Assembly: GCA_013822345.1 (NCBI GenBank)
Contig: PNKH01000017.1
Span: forward strand, 23,215-87,214
Direction of reading: 5' to 3'
From: Isosphaera sp.
Lineage (GTDB): Bacteria > Planctomycetota > Planctomycetia > Gemmatales > Gemmataceae
DNA length: 64,000 nucleotides
Part shown: positions 9,260 to 18,141 of the stretch, one piece after another
Numbering within the stretch: the stretch's first letter is position 1
How the letters are laid out: the number at the start of each line of letters is the position of its first letter
The notes under the pieces: generated by a model
Databases searched by the model: none
Seen by the model: the letters and a program-made list of their open reading frames with translations, nothing else
Told to the model about the DNA's origin: nothing
Program-made: the position numbers and the translations under genes

Positions 9260-9928
9260 TCACCTGGGCTTGGCGGCGAAGATCATCGGGGCGTCCCCGG
9301 GGGCGGCGGTCAGCTTCGGCCCGCCGGCCGGCCACGCCGGGCTCGGGTCCGCGTCCTCCACCTCCAGCTCCTCGGCCGCGACCAGCGCCAGCGCCCCGTC
9401 CAGCGGGTGCCGGCCGACCGGCAGCCACCCGGCCCGGGTGTCCGGGACGCGGTCCAGGGTCACGTCGTCGTCCCCGGCCATCGGCAGCACGGCGAACCCG
9501 GTGAGCGGGTCCTCGGACGGCGCCGGTACCGGGGCGGGCACGACTGCGATGTCCCGGGCCTCCGGCGGCGCGACCGGGGCCAGCGCCAGCCACGCCGCGG
9601 ACGCGGCCACCGCCGCCGCGGCCAGGCCGCCGGCCACCCACCCGACCGCCCGGCCCCGGTATCGAATCGGACCGTCCAGCCGATCCCCGATCCCGCCGCG
9701 GACCGCCGCCCACGCCGCCGGCGGCGGCTCCGGCGGCTCGGCCGACTCCCACAGCGGGCCGTTCGCCGGCGAGAACGCGCGCTGGGCGTCCAGCTCGGCG
9801 CGGGCCTCCGGGTGGTCGGCCAGCCACCGCTCGACCGCGGCCCGGGTGTCGGCGTCCAGTTCGCCGTCGGCGTAGGCCGCCAGCAACTCGGGCGGGAAGT
9901 CGTCGGGGGGAAGGTCGGGCGTGGGCAT
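9260..9928 (-). CDS. anti-sigma factor-like membrane protein
   Basis: 222 aa from the ATG at 9928. The N-terminal about 60 residues (LLAAYADGELDADTRAAVERWL) match the anti-sigma/zf-HC2-type helical N-terminus, without its Cys/His ligands. One transmembrane helix follows at about 95-115 (VGWVAGGLAAAAVAASAAWL) and then an exported C-terminal domain. It lies 26 bases after the ECF sigma gene, so the pair most likely forms a sigma/anti-sigma switch. Confidence 0.72.
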   Translation of the reverse strand: MPTPDLPPDDFPPELLAAYADGELDADTRAAVERWLADHPEARAELDAQRAFSPANGPLWESAEPPEPPPAAWAAVRGGIGDRLDGPIRYRGRAVGWVAGGLAAAAVAASAAWLALAPVAPPEARDIAVVPAPVPAPSEDPLTGFAVLPMAGDDDVTLDRVPDTRAGWLPVGRHPLDGALALVAAEELEVEDADPSPAWPAGGPKLTAAPGDAPMIFAAKPR

Positions 9929-9954
9929 GACTGGCGAACCTCGTACCGCCCGCG

Positions 9955-10554
9955 TCACGGGCGGACCTGGTCGGCGAGCAGCGTCTTGAGCCGCTGCCGG
10001 GCGTAGAACAGCCGGCTCATCACCGTCCCGATCGAGATGCCGAGGGCCTCGGCCGCCTCCCGGTACGACAGCCCGCCGTCGACGTGTAGGACGAACGTCT
10101 GCCGCTGCGGGCCGGGGAGCTGGGCCAGGGCGGCGTCGATCTTCCCCCGCAGGTCGGCCCGGGTCAACCCCGCGTCCGGCGGCGGCAACTCGCCCGGCCC
10201 GTACCGGTCCGGCGGGTCGCCGGGCGGGGCCTGCGGCACCCGCGCCCCGCGCCGCCGGTGCCGCCCGACGTCCAGGGCGGCGTTGCACACCACCCGCAAC
10301 AGCCACGTCTTGAACGAGCTCCGGCCGCGGAACCGGTCCAGGCTCGTCAGCACCTTGACGAACGCGTCCTGGACCGCGTCGAGGGCGTCGGCCTCCCGCC
10401 CGAGGAGCCGGTACGCGACCCGGTACGCCACCCCGCGGTGGCGGCGGAACAGGTCGTCCAGCGCCGCCCGGTCCCCGGCCGCGAACCGCTCCAGCAGGGC
10501 GGCGTCGGTCGGGGCGGGGGCCGCGGGCTTCGGTTCGGCCGAGACGGCGGGCAT
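9955..10554 (-). CDS. ECF-type RNA polymerase sigma factor
   Basis: 199 aa. Region 2 is LLERFAAGDRAALDDLFRRH...DAVQDAFVKVL...FKTWLLRVVCN; region 4 is LAQLPGPQRQTFVLHVDGGL followed by SYREAAEALGISIGTVMSRL, a helix-turn-helix. It heads a three-gene minus-strand operon with the anti-sigma-like gene and the 8810 gene. A TTAGAAT box at 10621-10627 (minus strand) may be its -10. The signal is unknown. Confidence 0.92.
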   Translation of the reverse strand: MPAVSAEPKPAAPAPTDAALLERFAAGDRAALDDLFRRHRGVAYRVAYRLLGREADALDAVQDAFVKVLTSLDRFRGRSSFKTWLLRVVCNAALDVGRHRRRGARVPQAPPGDPPDRYGPGELPPPDAGLTRADLRGKIDAALAQLPGPQRQTFVLHVDGGLSYREAAEALGISIGTVMSRLFYARQRLKTLLADQVRP

Positions 10555-10696
10555 GGGGTGGGTTACACTCCGTACTTCGGCGGCCGTCTCCGTCCGACGG
10601 CGGGGCGCCCGGCGCCCCGTATTCTAACCCCCCGGGTGGGTAGACGCACCGGCCCCCGCGCGAATTCGACCCCGATCCCCCGACACGGGCCCGCCC

Positions 10697-11758
10697 ATGA
10701 TCACCGTCCTCCACTGGGACGCGGCCGCCCGCACCTGCTGCGGCCGGTCGCACGACGAGTTGCCGCCGACCGCCGCCGCCGCCGACGACGACGACGTGTG
10801 GTGGGTCGACCTGTCCGACCCCACCCCGGCCGAGGAGGAGAAGGTGTTCCGCACCTTCCTCCCGGTCCACTCCCTCACCTTCGGCGACATCACCAAGGAG
10901 CGGCGGACGCCGAGCGAGGGGACGCACCTGCCGAAGGTGGAGGAGTTCCCGGACTACCTGTTCGCGGTCGTCAACCCGCTCCCGCCGGGGCTGGCGGAGT
11001 CGCTCGGGCCGGCGAAGAAGGGGGCCCCGCGGCCGAGCCTGAGGGAGCTGCGGGAGCGGCGGAAGCACCGCCCGCAGCTCAGCGCGGTGATGACCCGGAA
11101 CGTGCTCGTCACCCACCACTACCGGCCGCTGGCGTGCGTGGACGCGGCCCGCGGGTTCGCCGAGCGGCACGCGGACGCCGCCCGCCGCGGCCCGGACTTC
11201 CTGTTCCACCACGTCCTGGACGCGATGGTCGACGAGTACTCCCCGGTGGTGGACGCGGTCGGCGCCCGCCTCGACGCCCTGGAGACGCGAGTCTTCCGCG
11301 ACCCGTCCCCGCAGCTGCTGGCCCGGCTGCTGCGGCTGAAGCGGGTGGTGACCGGGCTGCGGAAGACGCTGATCCTGGAGCGGGAGGTGCTGGCCCGGCT
11401 GACCCGCGGGGAGTTCGACCTCGTCGACGAGCGGGAGATCGTCTACTACCGGAACGTGTACGACCACCTGGTGCGGTACACGGAACTGGTGGAGGCGGCC
11501 CGGGAGATGGTGAGCGACCTGATGGAGTCGCACCTGTCGGCCGTGTCGACCCGGCTGAACCAGGTGATGAAGGTGCTCACCATGATCTCGACGGTGGTGC
11601 TGCCGATGACGCTGGTGGCCGGGGTGTACGGGATGAACTTCGAGGAGAACGTCTCGCCGTCCTTCAAGTCCGACTGGGGGTTCCCGTTCGCCCTCGGGAT
11701 GATGGCCCTGCTCGGGGTCGGGTCGGTGGCGTACTTCCGCGCGCGGCGGTGGCTGTGA
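10697..11758 (+). CDS. corA: CorA-family magnesium/divalent cation transporter
   Basis: 353 aa, the usual CorA length. A large cytoplasmic N-terminal domain is followed by a long helix. Two C-terminal transmembrane segments carry the family signature YGMNFE at the end of TM1 (GMN selectivity motif), then WGFPFALGMMALLGVGSVAY as TM2. The motif N-terminal to TM1 (STRLNQVMKVLTMISTVVLP) is typical. It imports Mg2+ (or Co2+/Ni2+) passively. A 98-bp palindromic repeat follows immediately. Confidence 0.93.
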   Translation: MITVLHWDAAARTCCGRSHDELPPTAAAADDDDVWWVDLSDPTPAEEEKVFRTFLPVHSLTFGDITKERRTPSEGTHLPKVEEFPDYLFAVVNPLPPGLAESLGPAKKGAPRPSLRELRERRKHRPQLSAVMTRNVLVTHHYRPLACVDAARGFAERHADAARRGPDFLFHHVLDAMVDEYSPVVDAVGARLDALETRVFRDPSPQLLARLLRLKRVVTGLRKTLILEREVLARLTRGEFDLVDEREIVYYRNVYDHLVRYTELVEAAREMVSDLMESHLSAVSTRLNQVMKVLTMISTVVLPMTLVAGVYGMNFEENVSPSFKSDWGFPFALGMMALLGVGSVAYFRARRWL

Positions 11759-11766
11759 GGGGATCC

Positions 11767-11864
11767 GGGGCGGTCGCGGTAGGTCGGGAGGGCGAGGCTC
11801 CTGCCGAGCCATGCGGCCCCGGCTCGGCAGGAGCCTCGCCCTCCCGACCTACCGCGACCGCCCC
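11767..11864. repeat. long palindromic repeat, GGGAGGGCGAGGCTCC family, copy 1
   Basis: Perfect 44-bp inverted arms (11767-11810 and 11821-11864) around a 10-base spacer, 8 bases after the corA stop codon. The core GGGAGGGCGAGGCTCC-N-GCCGAGCC is shared with copies at 15684, 23318 and 24285. The outer part of the arms differs between copies. Confidence 0.9.
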
Positions 11865-11902
11865 AGAGGCGGTGAGCGTGTACCGCCCGAACCGGAGCAC
11901 CG

Positions 11903-12148
11903 ATGACCCTGCTGTGCTTCGCCGCCGTCGGTCTCGCCGTGCTGGTCTGCGCCGCGTGGCTGCGCGAGCGGTCGTTCCGCGAGCGGTTCCCGCCGATCTC
12001 GGACGCCGAGTTCCTCGCCCGCTGCCGCCCGGGCGTGGACCCCGTGGTCGCGCTGAGGGTGCGGCGGATCGTCGCCGCCCACTTCGCCGTCGAGTACGAG
12101 CGCGTCTACCCGTCGACCTGTTTCGTCGAAGACATCGGTGCGGACTGA
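11903..12148 (+). CDS. small membrane-anchored hypothetical protein
   Basis: 81 aa: a single hydrophobic N-terminal helix (LCFAAVGLAVLVCAAWL), then a soluble tail with FPPISDAEFLARC and VALRVRRIVAAHFAVEY. It ends abruptly at SCFVEDIGAD-like text (TCFVEDIGAD), reminiscent of the F-x-E-D-L/I-G-A-D that precedes the phosphopantetheine serine of acyl carrier proteins. The carrier serine itself is absent. No function assigned. Real-gene status rests on length, placement and non-random composition. Confidence 0.6.
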   Translation: MTLLCFAAVGLAVLVCAAWLRERSFRERFPPISDAEFLARCRPGVDPVVALRVRRIVAAHFAVEYERVYPSTCFVEDIGAD

Positions 12149-12170
12149 CGGCCCCAAGAGACCTCGTGCC

Positions 12171-12887
12171 ATGACCAAGCCGATCGCCCTCCTCGCCGCG
12201 CTGGCGCTCACCACCCCCGCCCCGGCCGCCGACCTGACGGTCGCGGCCGTCGCCGACCCGAAGGGCGACGGCCCGGACGGGAAGGGGAACACCGCCGACG
12301 ACACCTGGCAGTTCTGGTTCGAGCTGGCCGACAAGCCGGGCCACTTCCACCCGCTCGATACCCACAGCACGGCCGTCCCGAAGAAGGGCGTCCCGAAGAA
12401 GATCACCGGCCCGGTCGCGGCCCTGCTCCCGAACCCGGACGACACCGCCGGGTGGGTGTTCCACCGCGACTGGGACGGCCGGTTCGAGGGCGTCTGGGGC
12501 GACGCCAAGGGGAAGCAGGTGATCGCCTCCCCGTACGTCGAGAAGACGTTCCACGGGGCGGTCGCCGTCACCTACCGGGTCCCGGTCGACGGCCGGTACG
12601 ACGTGTCCGGCGGGCTGACCGACCTGCAGGTGGCCCCGGAGGTCGCGAAGCACGACGGGGTCGAATGGCTGCTGGAGCTGGCCGACGACGCGAGGCCGGG
12701 GAAGAAGCTCACCTCCGGCGGCCCGATCGGGGACGGGAACGGCCGGCCGGACTGCGGCACGTTCGAGGCGAAGGGGGTCGAGGCGAAGAAGGGGCAGTTG
12801 GTGCGCCTGGCGATCCGCCCGCGGGCGTGGTGGGGCACCGACCTGACCCGCATCGACGCCTTCCGGGTGGTGCCGGCCGCCAAGTAG
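12171..12887 (+). CDS. secreted hypothetical protein
   Basis: 238 aa from the ATG at 12171. The start 11 codons upstream would overlap the preceding gene and weaken the signal peptide. A clear Sec signal (KPIALLAALALTTPAPAADL) is present. The mature part is beta-rich, with DDTWQFWFELADKPGHFHPL and repeated WFEL/WLLELADD elements suggesting an internal carbohydrate-binding-like or jelly-roll fold. No catalytic motif recognised. Confidence 0.7.
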   Translation: MTKPIALLAALALTTPAPAADLTVAAVADPKGDGPDGKGNTADDTWQFWFELADKPGHFHPLDTHSTAVPKKGVPKKITGPVAALLPNPDDTAGWVFHRDWDGRFEGVWGDAKGKQVIASPYVEKTFHGAVAVTYRVPVDGRYDVSGGLTDLQVAPEVAKHDGVEWLLELADDARPGKKLTSGGPIGDGNGRPDCGTFEAKGVEAKKGQLVRLAIRPRAWWGTDLTRIDAFRVVPAAK

Positions 12888-12964
12888 GCCCGCCGCCTTG
12901 TCGGTCGCCCCGACGGGGGTTAGGTTAACCGCTGCGGTTTCATCGGGCCGACGGAGGCAGACAG

Positions 12965-13408
12965 ATGGCGAAGGCACGCGGCGGCCGGGCACCGTCCCGG
13001 ATGGACCGGCGGCGGGAGGCGGAGGCGGCCGAGGCCCGGGAGCGGGAGGGCGCGGCCGGGGACGCGGGCGAGGAGGAGGCCGAGGAGGCCGACGCCGACG
13101 CGGAGGCGGACGCCGAGGGCGACGACGACGGCGACGGCGCCAAGAAGAAGAAGCCGGCCAAGAAGAAGGCGGCGAAGAAGCCGGCCGCCCCGAAGGCGAA
13201 GAAGCCGGCGACGAAGCGGACCCGGGCGGCCAAGGAGGTCCGGCGGAAGGCGGTGTGGCGGGTGTTCGACAACGCCAGCAAGGTGGTCGACGAGTTCCCG
13301 TTCAACCAGAAGGCCGAGGCCGAGGCCCTGTTGGCCCGGAAGATCCAGGAGAAGGAGGGGAAGGCCACCTTCTACCTGAACCTCGTCAAGGTCGAGATGG
13401 AGGCCTAG
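12965..13408 (+). CDS. lysine/acid-rich small protein with conserved C-terminal module
   Basis: 147 aa. Residues 1-85 are disordered: an acidic Glu/Asp/Ala block followed by a histone H1-like Lys/Ala/Pro block (KKKPAKKKAAKKPAAPKAKK). The C-terminal about 55 residues (KAVWRVFDNASKVVDEFPFN...QEKEGKATFYLNLVKVEME) form a compact domain that I associate with planctomycete-restricted small proteins. Nucleic-acid binding is a reasonable inference from the basic tail, not shown. Confidence 0.7.
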   Translation: MAKARGGRAPSRMDRRREAEAAEAREREGAAGDAGEEEAEEADADAEADAEGDDDGDGAKKKKPAKKKAAKKPAAPKAKKPATKRTRAAKEVRRKAVWRVFDNASKVVDEFPFNQKAEAEALLARKIQEKEGKATFYLNLVKVEMEA

Positions 13409-13420
13409 AGGCCCCGTCCC

Positions 13421-13506
13421 CGTTGAGCCGCGACGCGGGGTCTGCGGAGCGGAGCGCGGCACCTGGCCCGCGCTCCGCTCCGCAGACCCCGCGTCGCGGC
13501 TCAACG
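13421..13506. repeat. long intergenic palindrome
   Basis: Perfect 38-bp inverted arms (13421-13458, 13469-13506) with a 10-base spacer. They start CGTTGAGCCGCGACGCGGGG and contain GCGGAGCGGAGCGCG. It is located between convergent genes, where it could terminate both. It has the same geometry as the GGGAGGGCGAGGCTCC family but an unrelated sequence. Confidence 0.88.
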
Positions 13507-13524
13507 TGTTCGCCCGCCCCCCGG

Positions 13525-14451
13525 TCACGGGTTGTTCACCACCGTCGCCTTCTGCCGCAGCAGGTCCTGCACCTGCTCCAGCCGCCAGCTGATGAACAGC
13601 ACGTTCGGCAGCCGGATCGTCTCGGACGACGCCCCGGCCGTCTTCACCACCAGGTCGCCGGAGAAGAACCCGAGCAGCCAGTGGCGGAAGATGTCGTCCC
13701 GCTGCTTCTCGAACGCCAGCCCGGTGGTGTCGAAGTTCCGGATCGACGCCCCGATGTGCTCGCACACCTGGATCTGCCCCGGGGTGACCCGCATGTACGT
13801 CCGCTGGTCGAAGATGAACACCGAGATGGCCCACAGGACGAACACCGCGGTGGCGATGAACAGGTACCCGGCCATGTTGATGTAGATGTGCAGCCCGCGG
13901 ACCGCGCTCAGGAGCGACTCCCACCCGCGCGGGACGATGCTGATGATCAGCACCAGGATCAGGATCAGCAAGAGCACCAGGAACGACCACAGCCCGCGGA
14001 GCGGGACGTTGGTGACGATCACGGTCAGCAGCAGGACGACGCAGAACAGCGGCCCGAGCCACGCCTTCTGGGACACCCGGGTCGGGAACGTCGCCCCGGC
14101 GTTCGGGTTGGCCGTCGCCTCCCGGGCGGCCTCGAGGGTGTCCGACCGGGGCGGCGGCGCCCCCGCCCCCCGCTCCCGGTTGGCCCGGTCCACCGCCTCG
14201 GCCTCGGTCTCCGAGGCGTTCACCGTGTAGGTGACCAGCCCCTTGCCGCTCCCGGTCACCTGCACCTTGGTGTCGGCCGGGACGATCGCCAGCCGGCTGT
14301 CCTCGAAGTAGGTGATCAGGGCGAACAGGAACCCGAGGGCCCAGATCGGCCACCAGTAGAACAGCATCGAGTGGCTGATCAGGGTGATCTCCCGCCGGGC
14401 CGGGGGGCCGGGCGGGGCGGTCGCGGGCTGGGCGGTCGGTGCGGGGGTCAT
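13525..14451 (-). CDS. polytopic membrane protein of unknown function
   Basis: 308 aa from the ATG at 14451 (MTPAPTAQPATAPP). One transmembrane helix lies near residues 33-50 (YWWPIWALGFLFALITYF) and three more between about 140 and 235 (GPLFCVVLLLTVIVTNV; WSFLVLLLILILVLIISIV; GYLFIATAVFVLWAISVFIF). A conserved cytoplasmic C-terminus follows (RTYMRVTPGQIQVCEHIG...WRLEQVQDLLRQKATVV), resembling PH-like membrane proteins of planctomycetes. Function unknown. Confidence 0.75.
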   Translation of the reverse strand: MTPAPTAQPATAPPGPPARREITLISHSMLFYWWPIWALGFLFALITYFEDSRLAIVPADTKVQVTGSGKGLVTYTVNASETEAEAVDRANRERGAGAPPPRSDTLEAAREATANPNAGATFPTRVSQKAWLGPLFCVVLLLTVIVTNVPLRGLWSFLVLLLILILVLIISIVPRGWESLLSAVRGLHIYINMAGYLFIATAVFVLWAISVFIFDQRTYMRVTPGQIQVCEHIGASIRNFDTTGLAFEKQRDDIFRHWLLGFFSGDLVVKTAGASSETIRLPNVLFISWRLEQVQDLLRQKATVVNNP

Positions 14452-14666
14452 CGGTGGTCCGCTCGGGGTACGGGGGATCGGGCCGGCCGGTCGCCGGGCC
14501 GCGGTTACCGGGTAGTTCGTCGGCCCGGTCCGGTTCTTTGACGGCGGCGCGGGACTCAGGCTAGGGCGGGCGTCCCACCGTGTCAAGCGCCAACCTCCAC
14601 CGGCGGGCCGGGGTGCGGGTGCGGGTCGCACCGGGTGGCCGACTCGCGGGCGGTCGGGGCGGCGGC

Positions 14667-14672
14667 TAGAAT
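14667..14672 (+). promoter_or_regulatory. candidate -10 box
   Basis: TAGAAT lies 29 bases upstream of the GTG at 14702 in otherwise GC-rich DNA. No clear -35. Confidence 0.28.
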
Positions 14673-14701
14673 GACCCCGCCCCCGACCCCGGAGACGAGC
14701 C

Positions 14702-15631
14702 GTGACCGCCCCCGCCGTCCTGCTCCTCGCCCTCACCGCGGTGCACCCCGCCTCGGCCCGCCCCGACCCGCCGGTCGCGTTCGACCGGAAGGACGGCCGG
14801 CTCCTCCTCACGGCCAACGGCAAACCAGTCGCCACCTACGCCTGGGAGGACCGGGCGGTCCGCCGCCCGTACTTCACCGACCTGCACGCCCCGAACGGGG
14901 TGCGGGTCACCCGCACCCACCCGCCGGTCGCCGGGAAGGACGCCGTCGACCACCCGGACATGCACCCCGGGCTGTGGCTCGCGTTCGGCGACCTCGGCGG
15001 GGCCGACTTCTGGCGGAACAAGGGGACGGTCCGGCACGTCGGGTTCGTCGACCCGCCGGCGGCCGGGAAGGACGGGGTGACGTTCGCGGTCCGGAACCGC
15101 TACCTGGCGGGCGACCGGACGGTCTGCGAGGAGGTGTGCCGGGTCGCGGTCGGGGTGCGGCCGGAGGGGTACCTGATCGACTGGGCGTCGGAGTTCACCG
15201 GCCCGGCCGACTTCCACTTCGGTGACCAGGAGGAGATGGGCCTGGGGGTGCGGGTGGCGACCCCGCTGGCGGTGAAGGGCGGCGGGCGGATCGGGAACAG
15301 CGACGGCGGGAGGGACGAGAAGGGGGTGTGGGGGAAGGCGGCGGACTGGTGCGACTACCGCGGGGCGGTCGGCGGCGACGGGGCCGGGGTCGCCCTGATA
15401 CCGGCCCCGGGGAACTTCCGCCGGTCGTGGTTCCACGCCCGCGACTACGGGGTGCTGGTCGCCAACCCGTTCGGCCGGCGGGCGTTCACCAAGGGGGAGG
15501 AGAGCCGGGTGGAGGTGAAGGCGGGGGAGACGTTCCGGCTCCGGTTCGCCGTCCTCGTCCACGCCGGGGACGCCGACATCGGGGCGGTGTTCGCGGGGTG
15601 GGCGAAGGCGGTCGGGGGCAAGCCGCGGTGA
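14702..15631 (+). CDS. PmoA-like (DUF6807) secreted protein
   Basis: 309 aa from GTG 14702 with a Sec signal (LLLALTAVHPASARP). The body has the family pattern: KPVATYAWEDRAVRRPYF, THPPVAGKDAVDHPDMHPGL, WLAFGDLGGADFWRNKG and YLIDWASEFTGPADFHFGDQEEMGLGVR. A His/Trp-rich ADWCDYRG strand follows. The family is common in planctomycete polysaccharide-degradation loci and was named for marginal similarity to methane monooxygenase subunit; no activity is established. It is convergent with the alpha/beta hydrolase at 15886. Confidence 0.78.
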   Translation: MTAPAVLLLALTAVHPASARPDPPVAFDRKDGRLLLTANGKPVATYAWEDRAVRRPYFTDLHAPNGVRVTRTHPPVAGKDAVDHPDMHPGLWLAFGDLGGADFWRNKGTVRHVGFVDPPAAGKDGVTFAVRNRYLAGDRTVCEEVCRVAVGVRPEGYLIDWASEFTGPADFHFGDQEEMGLGVRVATPLAVKGGGRIGNSDGGRDEKGVWGKAADWCDYRGAVGGDGAGVALIPAPGNFRRSWFHARDYGVLVANPFGRRAFTKGEESRVEVKAGETFRLRFAVLVHAGDADIGAVFAGWAKAVGGKPR

Positions 15632-15683
15632 CCGCGCGGACGCCTCGCCGCTGTCCCCGACCGGGGCACTATGCCAGGCCGCC

Positions 15684-15773
15684 GGTCGTGTCTCGGTGTG
15701 GGAGGGCGAGGCTCCGGCCGAGCCGGGGCCGAGGCTCGGCCGGAGCCTCGCCCTCCCACACCGAGACACGACC
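15684..15773. repeat. long palindromic repeat, GGGAGGGCGAGGCTCC family, copy 2
   Basis: Perfect 41-bp arms (15684-15724, 15733-15773) with an 8-base spacer, between convergent genes. The inner 25 bases match copy 1 with one change (CCTGCCGAGCC to CCGGCCGAGCC); the outer part (GTCGTGTCTCGGTGT) is unique. Confidence 0.9.
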
Positions 15774-15885
15774 CGTCCGAGGACCGGCCGGCGCTGTTCC
15801 GCCGGCCGCTCGCCAGGGGGCTGGCGATGCCGGCCGCGGCCGCGGTCACCTGCGGCCCGGTGTCGGCCGCAGCGGGCTGAACCGA

Positions 15886-17961
15886 CTACCGGTCCTTCGG
15901 GCGGAACACCTCCCGCGCCTCGGGCCGCCCCTCCGCCAGCCGGTCCGCGTCCTCCTTCAGCAGGTAGCCCCGCCGCCGCAGGTCGTCGCACGCCGCGACC
16001 AGCTGCTTGCGGTACGCCTCGTAGCTGCCGTACCGCTCCGCGACCGACTCGCGCGGGTCGCCGGACGCCAGCCGGTCGGCGCGGGCCGCCGGGAGGGGGA
16101 TGTACGACCCCATCAGCAGCGCCAACATCCCCTCGGCCCCGGCGTCCCGGCGGCGGAGGTTCCAGCCGGTGTACGTCGCGAGCGGGACCGCCACCTCGGG
16201 CAGGAGCAGCGTCCCCAGCTCGTTCCCGTCCGGCCCGCACTTCGGCACCAGCACCGTGTACGCCCCGCCGACCCGCGGCGGCTCGACCGTGATCACCCCC
16301 TTCGTCGCGAAGTCGGGGCCCAAGTCGAGGGCCGCCGGCGCCTGGATCACCTCCGGGTAGCGCACCCCGGGGATCGCCGGGAACCCGGCCTTCCGGAACG
16401 GGACCAGCGTCCCCGCGTCGATCCGGGGGTAGACGCTCGGCGGCGGGGCGGTACCGTCGCGCGCCCAGGCGTCGAGCGCGTCCAGCAGCGCCCGCAGGAA
16501 CGGGCGGTAGTCGGCCGGGTTGAGCAGGTTGTCGGCGACCCCGCGGCCCGGCGGGCGGGCGGCCGGGCCGTGCTGCGTCCCGCCGAACGTGTAGACGCGC
16601 ACGGCCTCCGGGACGTCGGCGTCCTTCGCCCCGAGCGGGTCGGTGTGGACGAGCGACCCGCTCCGGTGCCAGTACTCGCCGGCCCCCTGCGTGTGCATCA
16701 CCTTCGGCAGCAGCTTCGGGTCCTCGGCCGCGGTGCGGCGGAGGACGCCGTCGGTCTTTTTTGTGAACGGGTCGGTCGCGTCGCCGTAGGCGAACGGGAA
16801 GCGGTCGACCGGGTAGAGGTGCTCCTCGTGCTGGCCGTTGAACCGGGTCGGCTGGGCGAACCGGTGGTTGAACGACCCCAGCCCGCCGCCGGCGACGTGC
16901 GGGACGAGGCCGTCGAACACCTTCCGGCCGGCCTCGTCGGCGTTGAACCCGAGGTACAGGTACTCGCGGAGGAACCGCCCGCTCTGCGACACCCCGAAGG
17001 CGTGCGCCCGGGCGACCGCCGGCTTGCCCGCGGCGGTGCGGAGCGGGTTCGCGGCGGTGGCGTCGTGCCGCAGGAAGGAGACGAGGTCGCGGACCGCGGC
17101 GAACCCCAGCCCCTGCACGACCGGCCCCTCGCACTCGCACACCAGCTCGTACAGGTAGCCCGGCCGGAACCCGCCGGCGAGCTTCAGCCGCACCTGCCCG
17201 AGCACGCCCGGGACGCCGCCCTTCGCCGCCGGGACCGGGACGCGCTCCAGCGACCACTGCCCGCGCGGGATCGGCACCCGCGGGTCGCCCTCCCGCATCC
17301 GCCAGGTCAGCACGCCGTCCCGCTCCCCCTTCTCGGTCGGCGGGTAACTGCCGTGGCCGTCGCGCCGCGCCAGCGGCAGCACGTCGGCCGGCTCGTCCGT
17401 AGACACCTCGTACCGCACGACGCCGCGGATCGGTCTGCCGCCGTCGGTCGCCACCGGCAGGCGGAGCAGAAGCCGGTCGTTCCCGGGGAGGAGTTCCCCG
17501 CTCCACCCGCACCAGACGACGGCGTACCCGCGGCGGAACAGGAACCCGTTGCCGGCGGACGCCTCGTCGGTCGGGCGGTTGTCGCCGGGGGCGTCGTTGA
17601 AGAACCGGAGTGCGAGCTTGTTGCCGCGGTTGTGGACGTCGAACAGCACCGCCCCGTTCCCCTTCGCCGGGTCCTTCGGGGCGAGGACGTATACGTCCGA
17701 CTCGAACTCGACCTTGCCGGCGGCGTTCCGCGGCGCGAGCGCGAGGTCCACGATGCCGAGGTTGCGGGCGTGGGCCGGGTCGACCGTGTACCGGCCGACC
17801 CCGACGATCACCTCGTACGGGCCGACCTCGCCGAACGCCTTCCCGCCGGCGTAGGGCTCGCGGCGGAGGATTTCGAGCTTGACCAGCTCGGCCCGCGCCG
17901 CGGGCGGCGGCGGGCACGCCGCGGCGAGGGCCGCGAGGGCGAATGCGATTCGTCGGTTCAT
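15886..17961 (-). CDS. secreted alpha/beta hydrolase domain protein (PF20091-like)
   Basis: 691 aa from the ATG at 17961 with a signal peptide (RRIAFALAALAAACPPPPAARA). The longer in-frame extension covers an intergenic palindrome. Conserved blocks: GEVGPYEVIVGVGRYTVDP, VYVLAPKDPAKGNGAVLFD, VHNRGNK, and a nucleophile-elbow-like GVSQSGRFLREYLYLGFN; near the C-terminus RKQLVAACDDLRRRGYLL. The family comprises about 600-700-aa periplasmic hydrolases of unknown substrate. It lies next to another secreted alpha/beta hydrolase on the same strand. Confidence 0.8.
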   Translation of the reverse strand: MNRRIAFALAALAAACPPPPAARAELVKLEILRREPYAGGKAFGEVGPYEVIVGVGRYTVDPAHARNLGIVDLALAPRNAAGKVEFESDVYVLAPKDPAKGNGAVLFDVHNRGNKLALRFFNDAPGDNRPTDEASAGNGFLFRRGYAVVWCGWSGELLPGNDRLLLRLPVATDGGRPIRGVVRYEVSTDEPADVLPLARRDGHGSYPPTEKGERDGVLTWRMREGDPRVPIPRGQWSLERVPVPAAKGGVPGVLGQVRLKLAGGFRPGYLYELVCECEGPVVQGLGFAAVRDLVSFLRHDATAANPLRTAAGKPAVARAHAFGVSQSGRFLREYLYLGFNADEAGRKVFDGLVPHVAGGGLGSFNHRFAQPTRFNGQHEEHLYPVDRFPFAYGDATDPFTKKTDGVLRRTAAEDPKLLPKVMHTQGAGEYWHRSGSLVHTDPLGAKDADVPEAVRVYTFGGTQHGPAARPPGRGVADNLLNPADYRPFLRALLDALDAWARDGTAPPPSVYPRIDAGTLVPFRKAGFPAIPGVRYPEVIQAPAALDLGPDFATKGVITVEPPRVGGAYTVLVPKCGPDGNELGTLLLPEVAVPLATYTGWNLRRRDAGAEGMLALLMGSYIPLPAARADRLASGDPRESVAERYGSYEAYRKQLVAACDDLRRRGYLLKEDADRLAEGRPEAREVFRPKDR

Positions 17962-18027
17962 GGTGGCGCTCGCGGCGATCACTTCGGGGGGTGTTACGGG
18001 CCCGCACCTTGTGAAGGTCATGCTCGG

Positions 18028-18055
18028 GTGGCACAGGTCGGGAGACCTGTGCCAC
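18028..18055. repeat. short palindrome
   Basis: Perfect 12-bp arms GTGGCACAGGTC / GACCTGTGCCAC with a 4-base loop (28 bp), upstream of the 17961 start. A weaker palindrome (GAGACACAC-ctc-GTGTGCCTC) follows near 18116. Both resemble the nested palindromes at 3204 and 21694. Confidence 0.75.
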
Positions 18056-18141
18056 CAGGCCAACAGCGCGGGGTCGTCGATGAAGCCTGGCCCGGGGTGA
18101 TGGTCGGTCCGGCAGGAGACACACCTCGTGTGCCTCCGACC

